DNA of 64,000 bases from Clostridiales bacterium. Lineage in GTDB: Bacteria > Bacillota > Clostridia > Oscillospirales > Oscillospiraceae. The translations under genes and the position numbers were made by a program. This document shows, one piece after another, positions 26,871-34,824 of the stretch. The stretch spans positions 25,222-89,221 of the forward strand of contig CABIYX010000009.1 of the NCBI GenBank assembly GCA_902363045.1, read 5' to 3'. How positions within the stretch are numbered: position 1 is the stretch's first letter; every line of letters starts with the position of its first letter. The notes under the pieces are model-generated. The model saw nothing but the letters and a program-made list of their open reading frames with translations, ran no database searches and was not told the DNA's origin.

Positions 26871-27829
26871 CCGGGATGAAGGACCAGTATTTCGGCGTCG
26901 AGGTGGAGATGACCGGCATCACCCGTGAACAGGCCGCGCAGGCGCTGGCAGATTATTTCGGAACGATCCCACAGTACAAAGGTGGGGTTTATGATGCATG
27001 GGTCGTCAAAGACACAGAAAACAAAGAGTGGAAACTGATGAGTGACGGAAGCATCCGTGCAGAGCGAAAGACATTGCATGGCTACGAACAAACAAATAAC
27101 AGGCAATATAAAGTGGAGATGGTTTCGCCCAAACTGACCTATGCGGAGCTGCCAAAGTTCCAAGAGTGTGTGCGGCAGATCCGGCATGCGGGGGCAAAGG
27201 TCAACAGTTCCTGCGGCCTGCACATCCATGTGGACGCGGCCAACCACAACCGCCAGAGCTTGAAAAACCTCCTGAGCATCATGTACGCCAAAGAGGACAT
27301 TTTGTTCAAGGCCCTGCAGGTGAATGAGGCCCGTGCCGCCCGCTGGTGCCAAAAGGTGCGGGAACCCATGCTGCGGCAGGCCCGCACCCTCTCCGCTGAG
27401 GAAACCAAGGATCTGACACAGCTGGAGAGCATTTGGTATGAAGGGGAGGTCAGCGCAGGAGAGCATTACAACTGGACACGCTATTATGCCTTAAACCTGC
27501 ACTCGGTGTTCTATCGCGGCACGGTGGAGTGGCGCTGTTTCAACTCCACCCTCCATGCAGGCCGTGCCGCGGCGTACATCAACCTGTGCCTCGCCATGTC
27601 GGCCCAGGCCATAGCCCAGCGCAGCACTGTCATGCGGAAAACCCACAGCGACAATGAACTATTCACTTTCCGTGTATGGCTGGTGCGCCTGGGCCTCAAC
27701 GGGCCGGAGTTTAAGAACACCCGCGACCATCTGCTGGCCAACTTAGATGGTGACCGTGCCTGGCGCTACGACAAGGACAGTTACGAAGTCAACAAAAAGA
27801 AGAAAAAGAACCGAGAGATGGAGAGGTGA
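26867..27829 (+). CDS. Amidoligase-family enzyme (Amidoligase_2)
   Basis: The 320-residue protein belongs to the glutamine-synthetase/GCS-like amidoligases. It has GVEVEMTGITREQ near the N-terminus (Glu-x-Glu metal/ATP site), VEMVSP, the histidine motif SSCGLHIHVDAAN, and a later VEWRCFNSTLHAG. Family members are predicted to make amide bonds between amino groups and acidic side chains. GTG 26867 overlaps the methylase stop. A gamma-glutamyl cyclotransferase-like gene follows at 28084, a pairing described for such amidoligases. The substrate is unknown. Confidence 0.88.
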   Translation: MTGMKDQYFGVEVEMTGITREQAAQALADYFGTIPQYKGGVYDAWVVKDTENKEWKLMSDGSIRAERKTLHGYEQTNNRQYKVEMVSPKLTYAELPKFQECVRQIRHAGAKVNSSCGLHIHVDAANHNRQSLKNLLSIMYAKEDILFKALQVNEARAARWCQKVREPMLRQARTLSAEETKDLTQLESIWYEGEVSAGEHYNWTRYYALNLHSVFYRGTVEWRCFNSTLHAGRAAAYINLCLAMSAQAIAQRSTVMRKTHSDNELFTFRVWLVRLGLNGPEFKNTRDHLLANLDGDRAWRYDKDSYEVNKKKKKNREMER

Positions 27830-27833
27830 CGAG

Positions 27834-28082
27834 ATGAAGATCCGCATTGAAGAAGATATCCTGTCCGGTACCGGGGCGGAGATCATGGACCAGCTGCGCG
27901 CCCGTGTATTTGACCCCACGGAGTTCCCTGACACGGAGAGTTACATCTGGTTCCTGCGAAACAATGTGGTGCGTACCACCGGCCTGGACTTCCCACTGCC
28001 AGAGGGGGATGTGGAGCAGCAGGCCCGCATGATGTTCTCCCAGTTGGCGAAAGTAGGTGCCCTCACGATTCTGGAGGACTGA
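27834..28082 (+). CDS. Small hypothetical protein between amidoligase and cyclotransferase
   Basis: This 82-residue acidic protein (EEDILSGTGAEIMDQLRARV, PDTESYIWFLRNN) starts at ATG 27834 after GGAGAGGTG. No family was recognised. Lying between amidoligase and cyclotransferase, with gaps of 4 and 1 bp, it could be a partner or the modified substrate; this is speculation. Confidence 0.75.
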   Translation: MKIRIEEDILSGTGAEIMDQLRARVFDPTEFPDTESYIWFLRNNVVRTTGLDFPLPEGDVEQQARMMFSQLAKVGALTILED

Positions 28083-28083
28083 T

Positions 28084-28626
28084 ATGGCGGAACGGTTGTA
28101 TTTTGCCTATGGCAGCAATATCAATCTGGAGCAGATGGCTGTCCGCTGTCCCGCCGCTCAAGTGGTTGGACCTGCGGTGCTGGATGGCTATGAACTGCTG
28201 TTCCGCGGCAACCGGCGCGGAACCGGCGTCGCTACCATCGAGCCTTTGCCTGGCAGCCAGGTCCACGGCCTTCTGTGGAAGCTGACGCCGGAGTGTGAGC
28301 GATCCTTGGACGTCTATGAGGGATACCCGCGCCTGTATGAGAAAGAGAATATCACGGTCCGCACCGGGGACGGCAAAGACGTGGTCGTCATGGCCTACAT
28401 CATGACAGGGGAACTATGGCGGGATCCCACTATCCCTTCTCCCGCCTACTATGGCGGCATTCTGGAGGGATACCGCCAAAACGGCCTGCCGGTGCCGGAA
28501 CTGGAGGCCGCGCTGAAAAATGTGCACGACGAGGTGCGGCAGGCCCGGCACTTTGAGCGCATGCAGGAAATGGACCTGTTTTTCGGCGAAAAGCCAGGCA
28601 GGAAGAAGGGCCACCATGAGCGATAA
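28084..28626 (+). CDS. Gamma-glutamyl cyclotransferase-like (AIG2/GGCT) protein
   Basis: The 180-residue protein has the substrate-binding signature YFAYGSNINLEQM, a core VHGLLWKLTPECERSLDVYEGYP with the expected acidic catalytic residue (DVYEGY), and VVMAYIM. GGCT enzymes release 5-oxoproline from gamma-glutamyl amines; here it may reverse or trim products of the amidoligase. It ends with the recurrent overlap ATGAGCGATAA (28616-28626). Confidence 0.88.
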   Translation: MAERLYFAYGSNINLEQMAVRCPAAQVVGPAVLDGYELLFRGNRRGTGVATIEPLPGSQVHGLLWKLTPECERSLDVYEGYPRLYEKENITVRTGDGKDVVVMAYIMTGELWRDPTIPSPAYYGGILEGYRQNGLPVPELEAALKNVHDEVRQARHFERMQEMDLFFGEKPGRKKGHHER

Positions 28627-28644
28627 AGGAAAGAGAGGCGCGGT

Positions 28645-29043
28645 ATGGCAAGAAAAACCATCTCTCTGACGGGAGAACTACACATGAATGCCACAGGATT
28701 TTCCGTAACCGTAGATGCACTGGAAACATTGAAAATCGTTGGTATCGCATATGGTGTTTATGACCATGCGGAAGATCTGCGGGATTGCCGTGTCACACTG
28801 GAGAATGGTGAGCGGCCGGCACTGGTTGTTCAGGAAGATGTCAGCCTGCATGGAAGTCCCTTTTGGGAAACCGTGCGTACCATTACAGATGACCCGGAAC
28901 GGATCCGGCAATATGTGGCATTTCGGGAAACGCTAAAAATGTTCCAACAGATAGAACGGGAGCGCGAAGTTGTGCAACGGGATACAGGCCGCAGCAGTCA
29001 ACAGGGCGCTCCCGCCAAGAGGAAGGATTGCCATGAGCGATAA
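28645..29043 (+). CDS. Hypothetical protein (132 aa)
   Basis: A small soluble protein with strands in the first 90 residues (ISLTGELHMNATGFSVTVDAL) and a helical charged tail. ATG 28645 follows a purine-rich AAAGGAAAGAGAGG. It overlaps the next gene by 11 bp through ATGAGCGATAA (29033-29043). No family was recognised. Confidence 0.75.
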   Translation: MARKTISLTGELHMNATGFSVTVDALETLKIVGIAYGVYDHAEDLRDCRVTLENGERPALVVQEDVSLHGSPFWETVRTITDDPERIRQYVAFRETLKMFQQIEREREVVQRDTGRSSQQGAPAKRKDCHER

Positions 29044-29413
29044 CCATCTGACAATCCTCGTTGTAGAGCCGGGGAAACCGCCATATCCCCGGCAGATCCC
29101 AGACACCCTGCAGGCCATGCAGGAGATTGTCGGCGGGGACATCGACGCCACATACCCCTATGAGGATCCCGTGGCGCTTATATTTAACAGCAGCGGCAAG
29201 TTTGCTGGCCTGCAGCCAAACCGCCTCCTCCGGCTGGAAAACGGGGATCCGTATGATGTTGTGTGCGGCACCTTTTTCCTCGCCGGCCTCGGCGGGGAAA
29301 CCTTTGTGTCTTTGACGCCGGAACAGCTTCGAAAATATGAATCCCTGTACAGCCGGGAGATGTTGTTCCCACTCCCCAAAAAGAAAGAGAGAAGGAATGA
29401 GCATGAAAGATAA
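29033..29413 (+). CDS. DUF3846-domain protein
   Basis: The 126-residue protein fits DUF3846: ILVVEPGKPPYPRQI, LQAMQEIVGGDIDATYP, FNSSGKFAGLQPNRLLR and a C-terminal FVSLTPEQL. The family is common in Clostridium-group conjugative elements and phages, without known activity. It starts inside the end of the preceding gene (ATG 29033) and overlaps metK. Confidence 0.85.
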   Translation: MSDNHLTILVVEPGKPPYPRQIPDTLQAMQEIVGGDIDATYPYEDPVALIFNSSGKFAGLQPNRLLRLENGDPYDVVCGTFFLAGLGGETFVSLTPEQLRKYESLYSREMLFPLPKKKERRNEHER

Positions 29414-30554
29414 GACCATTCTGACAGCGGAGTCCGTCACAGCGGGCCACCCGGACAAGCTGTGCGACACCATAGCGGATACTGTGCTGGACTGCTGCCT
29501 GGAACACGACCCCAACGCCCGCGTCGCCTGTGAAGTTCTGGCGACGGCGGGCAAATTTGTGGTGGCCGGCGAGATTAGCGCGCTGACGATCCCGGATATC
29601 TCTTCCATCGTGCGCGACACGGTGCGCCGGGCCGGATACAACTGCAGGGACTTTGATGTGGAGGTTCTCATCCACCCCCAAAGCCCGGACATTGCAGACG
29701 CTGTCGCAGACAGCGGCCAAGCAGGTGCCGGCGATCAGGGCATCATGTACGGCTACGCCTGCAGTGAAACAGAAAATCTCCTGCCACTGCCGGTAGTGCT
29801 GGCCCACCGCCTGACCGCCCTGCTTACCTGTGCGCGGACGATGGGCAGGATCAGCGGCCTGCGGCCGGACGGAAAGGCGCAGGTGTCTGTGGAGTATGTC
29901 TTCGGCGCACCCCGGCGGATCTCCGCCATCGTCCTCTCCTGCCAGCATGCGGAGGATAAGGATCTGTCCCAACTGCGGGAGGAACTGCTGGAATTCGTCA
30001 TCCAGCCAGCCCTCCGCATCTTCCCCGCGGATGAGGACACGGAGATTTTCATCAATCCCTCCGGCCGCTTTGTACTGGGTGGGATCGAGGCGGACACCGG
30101 CCTGACCGGCCGCAAACTGATGGTGGACACCTATGGAGGGCTGGCCCCCCACGGCGGCGGCGCGCTGTCCGGCAAGGATGGGACCAAGGTGGACCGCAGC
30201 GGCGCCTACATGGCCCGCTGCATCGCCAAGAATATTGTGGCCGCCGGCCTCGCGGAGAAATGCACAGTCGCTCTGGCCTATGCAATCGGGCGGGCCGATC
30301 CGGTGGCCGTCGACGTGGATACCCACCTCACCGGTACATACTCGGACAAACTGCTGGAACAGGCGGTCCGCTGTTTCTTTGACCTCACGCCCGCAGGTAT
30401 GATCCATACCCTGCAGTTGAACCAGCCGATTTTTGCGGACGCCTGCAACTATGGCCACTTTACCAGGGCAAACCTGCCGTGGGAGCAGACCGGTCAGGCC
30501 GGAAAGTTTGCGGAGCTGTGTGCGCAGTTGGATCACGGAGATGGTGGCGGCTGA
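29403..30554 (+). CDS. metK: S-adenosylmethionine synthetase carried by the element
   Basis: The 383-residue enzyme makes SAM from ATP and methionine. Signatures are intact: ESVTAGHPDKLCD near the N-terminus, GAGDQGIMYGYA, and GGGALSGKDGTKVDRSGAY, with the ordinary three-domain length. ATG 29403 is favoured because AAGGA lies 6 bases before it; ATG 29397 is an alternative. Two SAM-dependent DNA methylases (25713 and 33116) sit in the same cassette, so it may supply SAM after transfer. It overlaps the next reading frame (CTGA). Confidence 0.94.
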   Translation: MKDKTILTAESVTAGHPDKLCDTIADTVLDCCLEHDPNARVACEVLATAGKFVVAGEISALTIPDISSIVRDTVRRAGYNCRDFDVEVLIHPQSPDIADAVADSGQAGAGDQGIMYGYACSETENLLPLPVVLAHRLTALLTCARTMGRISGLRPDGKAQVSVEYVFGAPRRISAIVLSCQHAEDKDLSQLREELLEFVIQPALRIFPADEDTEIFINPSGRFVLGGIEADTGLTGRKLMVDTYGGLAPHGGGALSGKDGTKVDRSGAYMARCIAKNIVAAGLAEKCTVALAYAIGRADPVAVDVDTHLTGTYSDKLLEQAVRCFFDLTPAGMIHTLQLNQPIFADACNYGHFTRANLPWEQTGQAGKFAELCAQLDHGDGGG

Positions 30555-31294
30555 AATATATAGCATCCTGTTCTTTTGGTAAGGACAGCATCGCCACCAT
30601 CCTGCTGGCGCTCCGCTACGGGGAACCGCTGGATGAGGCGGTGTACTGCTAAGTTATGTTTGACAGCCATATCTCCGGCGAGGTGCCGGAACACCGGGAC
30701 TTCATCTATGGCACGGCCATCCCCGCACTGGAGCGCATGGGCGTAAAGATCCGCATTCTTCGTGGGCTGCAGACCTATGTGGGGCTGTTCACCGGGCGGA
30801 TCACCCGCGGGCCGAAAAAGGGCCTGCTCCGCTCCTTTCCCATCTGTGGGCGATGCGCCGTCCAGCGGGACTGCAAACTGAAACCGATTTTACGGTACCA
30901 GAGAAGCCTCCCGCCGGACACGGTCCAATACATCGGCATCGCCAGGGATGAGCAGGAGCGGCTGCTCCGGCTGGACGGACGCCGTGTTTCCCTGTTGGAC
31001 AAGTATGGCTATACGGAACAGGACGCAAAGCAGCTCTGCCGGGAGGCGGGGCTGCTTTCTCCTGTCTATGACTTCACCGACAGGGGCGGCTGCTGGTTCT
31101 GCCCCAACGCCAGGCGACGGGAACTCCGCCATCTCTATGACCACCACCCGGATCTGTGGGCCAGGATGCTGGAACTGCAGGCCCTGCCGGGAAAGGTCAC
31201 TGAGAAGTTTAACCGGACCACGACATTTTCGGAAATTGACGCAGGTTTTCGGCGTGAAGATGAACAACTCAGCCTATGGAAAAACGCCGCATAG
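30551..31294 (+). pseudogene. PP-loop (PAPS reductase-like) enzyme with an in-frame stop, CTG start
   Basis: Reading from CTG 30551 gives KYIASCSFGKDSIATILLA with the PP-loop SFGKDS, but codon 34 is TAA (30650-30652) and the frame then continues without break through FDSHISGEVPEHRDFIYG, a four-cysteine C-terminal half (CGRCAVQRDC, CWFCPN) and a normal end. The stop probably replaced a glutamate codon by one base. Restart at ATG 30656 would lack the nucleotide-binding loop. Unless the stop is read through or is a sequencing error, the gene is dead. Relatives include PAPS reductases and DndC. Confidence 0.82.
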
Positions 31295-31311
31295 CGGTGA
31301 AGGGAGGTTTC

Positions 31312-32025
31312 ATGCCAAATCATATCACAAATTTGATCTCATTTGGAGATCAGCCGGAGCAGGTCGCCGCTTTCCATCAAATGCTGCGGGATCTGCGCCA
31401 GAAGGATGGTGTTTACGGGAGCATCGATTTTAACAAACTCATCCCTATGCCAAAAGCCTTAGACATTGAATCCGGAACCAGGACAACCAACGGCCTTGAC
31501 GCATATCGCCGGTTTATAACTGGTGACAAAGCCGGCGCGGAAGCTTTCCAAAAAGAACATCCGGAGGAATGGGCGCTTGGGAAACAGGCGTATGAGAATA
31601 TTCAGCAGTACGGTTCCCCCACCTGGTACGAGTGGTGTAATAAAAATTGGGGAACCAAATGGAATGCGTATTCCTGTGTGGAACTGGGTAAGGATGATGA
31701 TACCCTGGAGTTCTTTACTGCCTGGAGCAGCGTCCCGACAATTTTGGAGGCCCTTTCGAGAAAGTACCCGGATCAGACTATCTCCTACTGCTGGGCAGAC
31801 GAGGACATCGGGAGCAATGTGGGAGAGGCTGTATACAAAAACGGAGAAATGATCGATGCAAACATCCCGGAACCCGGATCCAGAGAGGCGTATGAACTGG
31901 CGTCGGATATCATGGGGATCGACCTTGCAGACTTTGACCTCTATCTCTCTGCGGATAAAAGCACCTATGAGTACCATGAGGACCCATCCAAAACAAAACG
32001 CACCAAGGATGGGCCGGCGAGATGA
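31312..32025 (+). CDS. Api92/YubB-like ferredoxin-fold protein (DUF1281-like)
   Basis: The 237-residue protein begins PNHITNLISFGDQPEQV, has SIDFNKLIPMPKAL, and the mid-protein YEWCNKNWGTKWNAY that typifies Api92/YubB proteins of plasmids and phages. The function of the family is unknown. AAGGGAGG stands 5 bases before ATG 31312. It overlaps the next gene by ATGA. Confidence 0.85.
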   Translation: MPNHITNLISFGDQPEQVAAFHQMLRDLRQKDGVYGSIDFNKLIPMPKALDIESGTRTTNGLDAYRRFITGDKAGAEAFQKEHPEEWALGKQAYENIQQYGSPTWYEWCNKNWGTKWNAYSCVELGKDDDTLEFFTAWSSVPTILEALSRKYPDQTISYCWADEDIGSNVGEAVYKNGEMIDANIPEPGSREAYELASDIMGIDLADFDLYLSADKSTYEYHEDPSKTKRTKDGPAR

Positions 32026-32795
32026 CATTTTACGAACAGGAACTTCGGAAACTGTTTGCAGACGGCACGGTGATCGGCAGCCCCAAGTTTACAGGCCGGG
32101 CCTGTTTGGGAACGCTGGGAAAGGATCTCCGTGCCCGTGTGCAGTTTGTGACATCAGGCCACGCGGACCACTATGACGTCATCAGCGTTACGGTGCTGAA
32201 CCGCACAGACGGCGTAGTAGATAAGCTCCGCCTCCGGCTGAAGGACGTCCTCGGCGTCAAGCAAGTGCCGGGCAACCCCAACTTCCGTAATGGCGTAGCG
32301 CCGCATATCTGGGAAGATAGCGGGAAAGTGGAGTGGTACGCCTTCCGCCCATCCGCGGCGGACTATTCCGCCATGCGGCAGGCTGTGAGCGAGTACCTGG
32401 GAGTGTTCCGGGATCGTGTGACGGAGCGCCGGCAGGATGGCCCAAGACTCGTCTACATCTGCGCCCCGCTCCGCGGCGAGGTGGAGAAGAATATCGCCTT
32501 CGCCAGAGATAAAGCGCGGGAGGTATTCGCAGCGGGCAACGTGCCCATCTGCCCCCATTTGATGTTTCCGCCCATTGCCGACCCGGAAAACCCGGCACAG
32601 GATCAGGCGGCACGGGAGATGGGCCTGCGGTTGGTGGAGTCCTGCCAGCAGGTCAACGTCTACGGCCCCGTCTGGACGGAGGGCATGTGGGCGGAGATCA
32701 ACCACGCCGAGAGGCTGGGGATCCCTGTCCTGACAGACCAAAAGGAGCTGGGAAAGCCCCCGCGCCGGCGAACCAAGCAAGGGAAGGAGCGATGA
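32022..32795 (+). CDS. Two-domain protein with C-terminal nucleoside deoxyribosyltransferase-like fold
   Basis: In this 257-residue protein, residues about 1-135 form an element-type domain of unknown role (FYEQELRKLFADGTVIGSP ... VEWYAFRPSAADY). Residues about 143-240 resemble the DUF4406/nucleoside 2-deoxyribosyltransferase-like fold: LVYICAPLRGEVEKNIAFAR, VPICPHLMFP, VNVYGPVWTEGMWAEINHAE. Such folds bind nucleotides or their sugars. The combination may be a fusion. It starts within the previous stop. Confidence 0.8.
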   Translation: MTFYEQELRKLFADGTVIGSPKFTGRACLGTLGKDLRARVQFVTSGHADHYDVISVTVLNRTDGVVDKLRLRLKDVLGVKQVPGNPNFRNGVAPHIWEDSGKVEWYAFRPSAADYSAMRQAVSEYLGVFRDRVTERRQDGPRLVYICAPLRGEVEKNIAFARDKAREVFAAGNVPICPHLMFPPIADPENPAQDQAAREMGLRLVESCQQVNVYGPVWTEGMWAEINHAERLGIPVLTDQKELGKPPRRRTKQGKER

Positions 32796-32799
32796 TGTG

Positions 32800-33126
32800 A
32801 TGGTGGACAACATTCCGCCAGAAGAACTGGAGATCGAATTATCAGGCAGGCAGATCGAGCAGTTAGATGCGATTGACAATACCGTTTACCAAACGATCCT
32901 CACCTTCCTCAACAAGACGGAAGATGAATTTCCCTGGGATATGCATTATATAGGCGAAGTAGCGGATGCCATCGAAGGAACACTGCTGGATCTCGGCCAG
33001 CGGGTCCACCGGCCTGCAATCATAACGGAAAAAGACGGAACAGTGCATTTGGAAGAATATCAGGAACCTGTACTGCAAACACCCAAAAAGAATAAGAAGA
33101 AGGAGAAACCTGCCTATGAGCGATAA
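32800..33126 (+). CDS. Hypothetical acidic protein (108 aa)
   Basis: A mostly helical acidic protein (PPEELEIELSGRQIEQLDAIDNTVYQT is helix-rich) with a lysine-rich end. ATG 32800 or GTG 32797 may be used; GGAAGGAG lies 8-11 bases upstream. It ends in the recurrent overlap ATGAGCGATAA (33116-33126) with the methylase gene. No family was recognised. Confidence 0.72.
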   Translation: MVDNIPPEELEIELSGRQIEQLDAIDNTVYQTILTFLNKTEDEFPWDMHYIGEVADAIEGTLLDLGQRVHRPAIITEKDGTVHLEEYQEPVLQTPKKNKKKEKPAYER

Positions 33127-33844
33127 CCCCCAGTGGGAAATCATCCAAGGCGACGCGCTGAAGGTGCTGTCCGGCTTTGCGCCTGGGACCTTCGACGCGG
33201 TGATCACAGACCCGCCCTACGCATCCGGCGGGCGCACCCAGGCGGAAAAGAACAAGTCCACGGCCAAGAAATACTCCAACATGGGCGACCATGCTCCGCC
33301 GCCCTTTGACGGGGACGCCAAGGACCAGCGGTCATGGACGCGCTGGGCGGCGGAGTGGCTGTACGACGCCAGAAAAATCTGTAAGCCCGGCGCCCCGGTG
33401 TGTATGTTCATCGACTGGCGGCAGCTTCCCGCAGCTACGGACGCCCTCCAGTGGGCTGGCTGGATCTGGCGCGGCACCGCCGTCTGGGACAAGGGCAACA
33501 GCCGGCCCCAGAAGGGACGCTTCCGCCAGCAGGCGGAGTACATCGTCTGGGGATCCAACGGGGACATGCCCATCAGCCGGCCTGTGCCCTGCCTGCCCGG
33601 CGTGTTCAAGTACGGCAACCCCCAGAACCGCATCCACCTGACGGAAAAGCCCCTGCAACTTATGCGGGACATCGTGAAGATCACCGAGCCGGGCGGACGG
33701 ATCCTGGACCCCTTTGCCGGCAGCGGCACCACGGTGCTGGCCGCTGTGCTGGAGGGCTACTCCGCCACCGGCATCGAAGTCACGGACGCCTATGCCGCAC
33801 TGGCCAGAGGCCGGATCCGCCAGGCGCTGGAGGACGTCCAATGA
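33116..33844 (+). CDS. DNA adenine-N6 or cytosine-N4 methyltransferase
   Basis: The 242-residue beta-class amino-methylase has the catalytic DPPY early (VITDPPYASGG) and the SAM-binding FAGSGTT late (RILDPFAGSGTTVLAA), the order of beta-class enzymes. HLTEKPLQLM is also typical. No restriction gene is adjacent. With the C5 methylase and metK of the same cassette it could mark the element DNA against restriction in a new host. Confidence 0.93.
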   Translation: MSDNPQWEIIQGDALKVLSGFAPGTFDAVITDPPYASGGRTQAEKNKSTAKKYSNMGDHAPPPFDGDAKDQRSWTRWAAEWLYDARKICKPGAPVCMFIDWRQLPAATDALQWAGWIWRGTAVWDKGNSRPQKGRFRQQAEYIVWGSNGDMPISRPVPCLPGVFKYGNPQNRIHLTEKPLQLMRDIVKITEPGGRILDPFAGSGTTVLAAVLEGYSATGIEVTDAYAALARGRIRQALEDVQ

Positions 33845-33896
33845 CACGCCCTTGCTTTTCAACCGTGGACGGCAAGGACGTCCAATGACACGCCCT
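33831..33896 (+). repeat. 22-bp direct repeat at the end of the methylase gene
   Basis: AGGACGTCCAATGACACGCC followed by CT occurs at 33831-33852 and 33875-33896, 44 bp apart. The first copy contains the methylase stop. The repeat makes two tiny frames beginning MTRP. It looks like a short tandem duplication with no evident function. Confidence 0.85.
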
Positions 33897-33919
33897 GCCA
33901 TTGAAGGGAGGTCTGCACC

Positions 33920-34303
33920 ATAGCAAAAGAGCAGCAAGCACGATTTTTCAGAAAGGCGGCTTCTGTTGCTGATTTGCAAAACGACACCCCGATCATCAAG
34001 ACCGCGCCTTTTACGGTGGTGCGGGAGATCATCCTGCCGGAATCCAAATACCGCCGCTTTCAAGCGGACCTGCTGGCCGAGGCCCCTTTCATCGCCGCAA
34101 GGACCCAGCTCACCGGGTACAGCGAGAAGTTCGGCCGCTTCCGCTGCCTGCTGGTCACCGCCCGCAGGCGGCAGGACGGCATCCTCGTTGACAGCGAAGG
34201 TTACACCTACGCCCGCTATGCGGCGTATGTGCGGGACAAGCGCGAACTGGAACTGGCCGGCGTCCCGCGGGATAACCTGGACTTCAAGGCCCATGAGCGG
34301 TGA
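33920..34303 (+). CDS. Hypothetical element protein (127 aa), apparent ATA start
   Basis: The protein reads AKEQQARFFRKAASVADLQN, then TPIIKTAPFTVVREIILPESKYR and a cysteine-poor alpha/beta rest. AAGGGAGG ends 8 bases before ATA 33920, and the frame is closed by TGA at 33902, so no ATG/GTG/TTG is available until TTG 33974, which has no ribosome binding site. Family function unknown. It precedes the candidate oriT. Confidence 0.75.
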   Translation: MAKEQQARFFRKAASVADLQNDTPIIKTAPFTVVREIILPESKYRRFQADLLAEAPFIAARTQLTGYSEKFGRFRCLLVTARRRQDGILVDSEGYTYARYAAYVRDKRELELAGVPRDNLDFKAHER

Positions 34304-34382
34304 GCATTTTTCTTTTCCGCAGGAGAGGGAATTGAAATCCACCTACCGCTTGAAAATGGCCGCGCCCTGCGCGGCGAGGCCA

Positions 34383-34480
34383 CCGCCGCCTTCGGCGGCG
34401 ATGGCGCAAGCATAGCGCAAAGATATCTTTTGCGCGCTTGCAGGGGGGATCCCCCTGGCCCCAATGCCGCCTGCAGGCGG
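34383..34480. other. Candidate origin of transfer (oriT): palindrome cluster before mobC
   Basis: Four inverted repeats lie within 100 bases just upstream of mobC and the relaxase gene: CGCCGCC/GGCGGCG (about 34384-34400); a nearly perfect GCGCAAAGATATCTTTTGCG-type palindrome (34415-34435) with outer arms GCAAGC/GCTTGC (34406-34411, 34436-34441); AGGGGG/CCCCCT (34442-34456); and CCGCCTGCAGGCGG (34467-34480). Position next to mobilization genes is typical of oriT. The nick site is not identified. Confidence 0.5.
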
Positions 34481-34515
34481 AAAATTGCCGGCTGTGAGCC
34501 GTGGAAGGAGTGAGC

Positions 34516-34824
34516 ATGCAGAAGAAATACGAGATTTGCCTACGGCTGTCCCAAGAGGAAAAAACGCTGCTGGAGAACAGCGCCCGATGTTGCGGCCTTT
34601 CCAAAACCGCCTACCTCCGGCGCCTCATTCTGGGGGCGGAGGTTCGCGCGCTCCCTTCTCAGGAGATCAAAGCCCTCCGCACGGAGATCCATCATATCGG
34701 CAACAATATCAATCAAATCGCCCGCAGTGTCAATGCTGGAATTGCCAAACCGGACGATGCCAAACACGGGCTGTATATGCTGGATCGTGTCTATGAACTC
34801 ATGTACCAAGTGGCGAAAAAGTAA
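34516..34824 (+). CDS. MobC-like relaxosome accessory protein
   Basis: The 102-residue protein has a ribbon-helix-helix start (KYEICLRLSQEEKTLLENSA) and the mobilization signature EIHHIGNNINQIAR near residue 60. MobC-type proteins bind oriT and help the relaxase nick. ATG 34516 follows GGAAGGAG. The relaxase gene starts at the next base after its stop. Confidence 0.92.
   Translation: MQKKYEICLRLSQEEKTLLENSARCCGLSKTAYLRRLILGAEVRALPSQEIKALRTEIHHIGNNINQIARSVNAGIAKPDDAKHGLYMLDRVYELMYQVAKK

Noticed and set aside
34293-34415. 40-residue frame starting MSGEHFSF upstream of mobC
   Set aside because: It starts in an ATGAGCGGTGA overlap like real genes nearby, but ends in low-complexity proline/alanine over the palindrome cluster; I could not support it as a gene.
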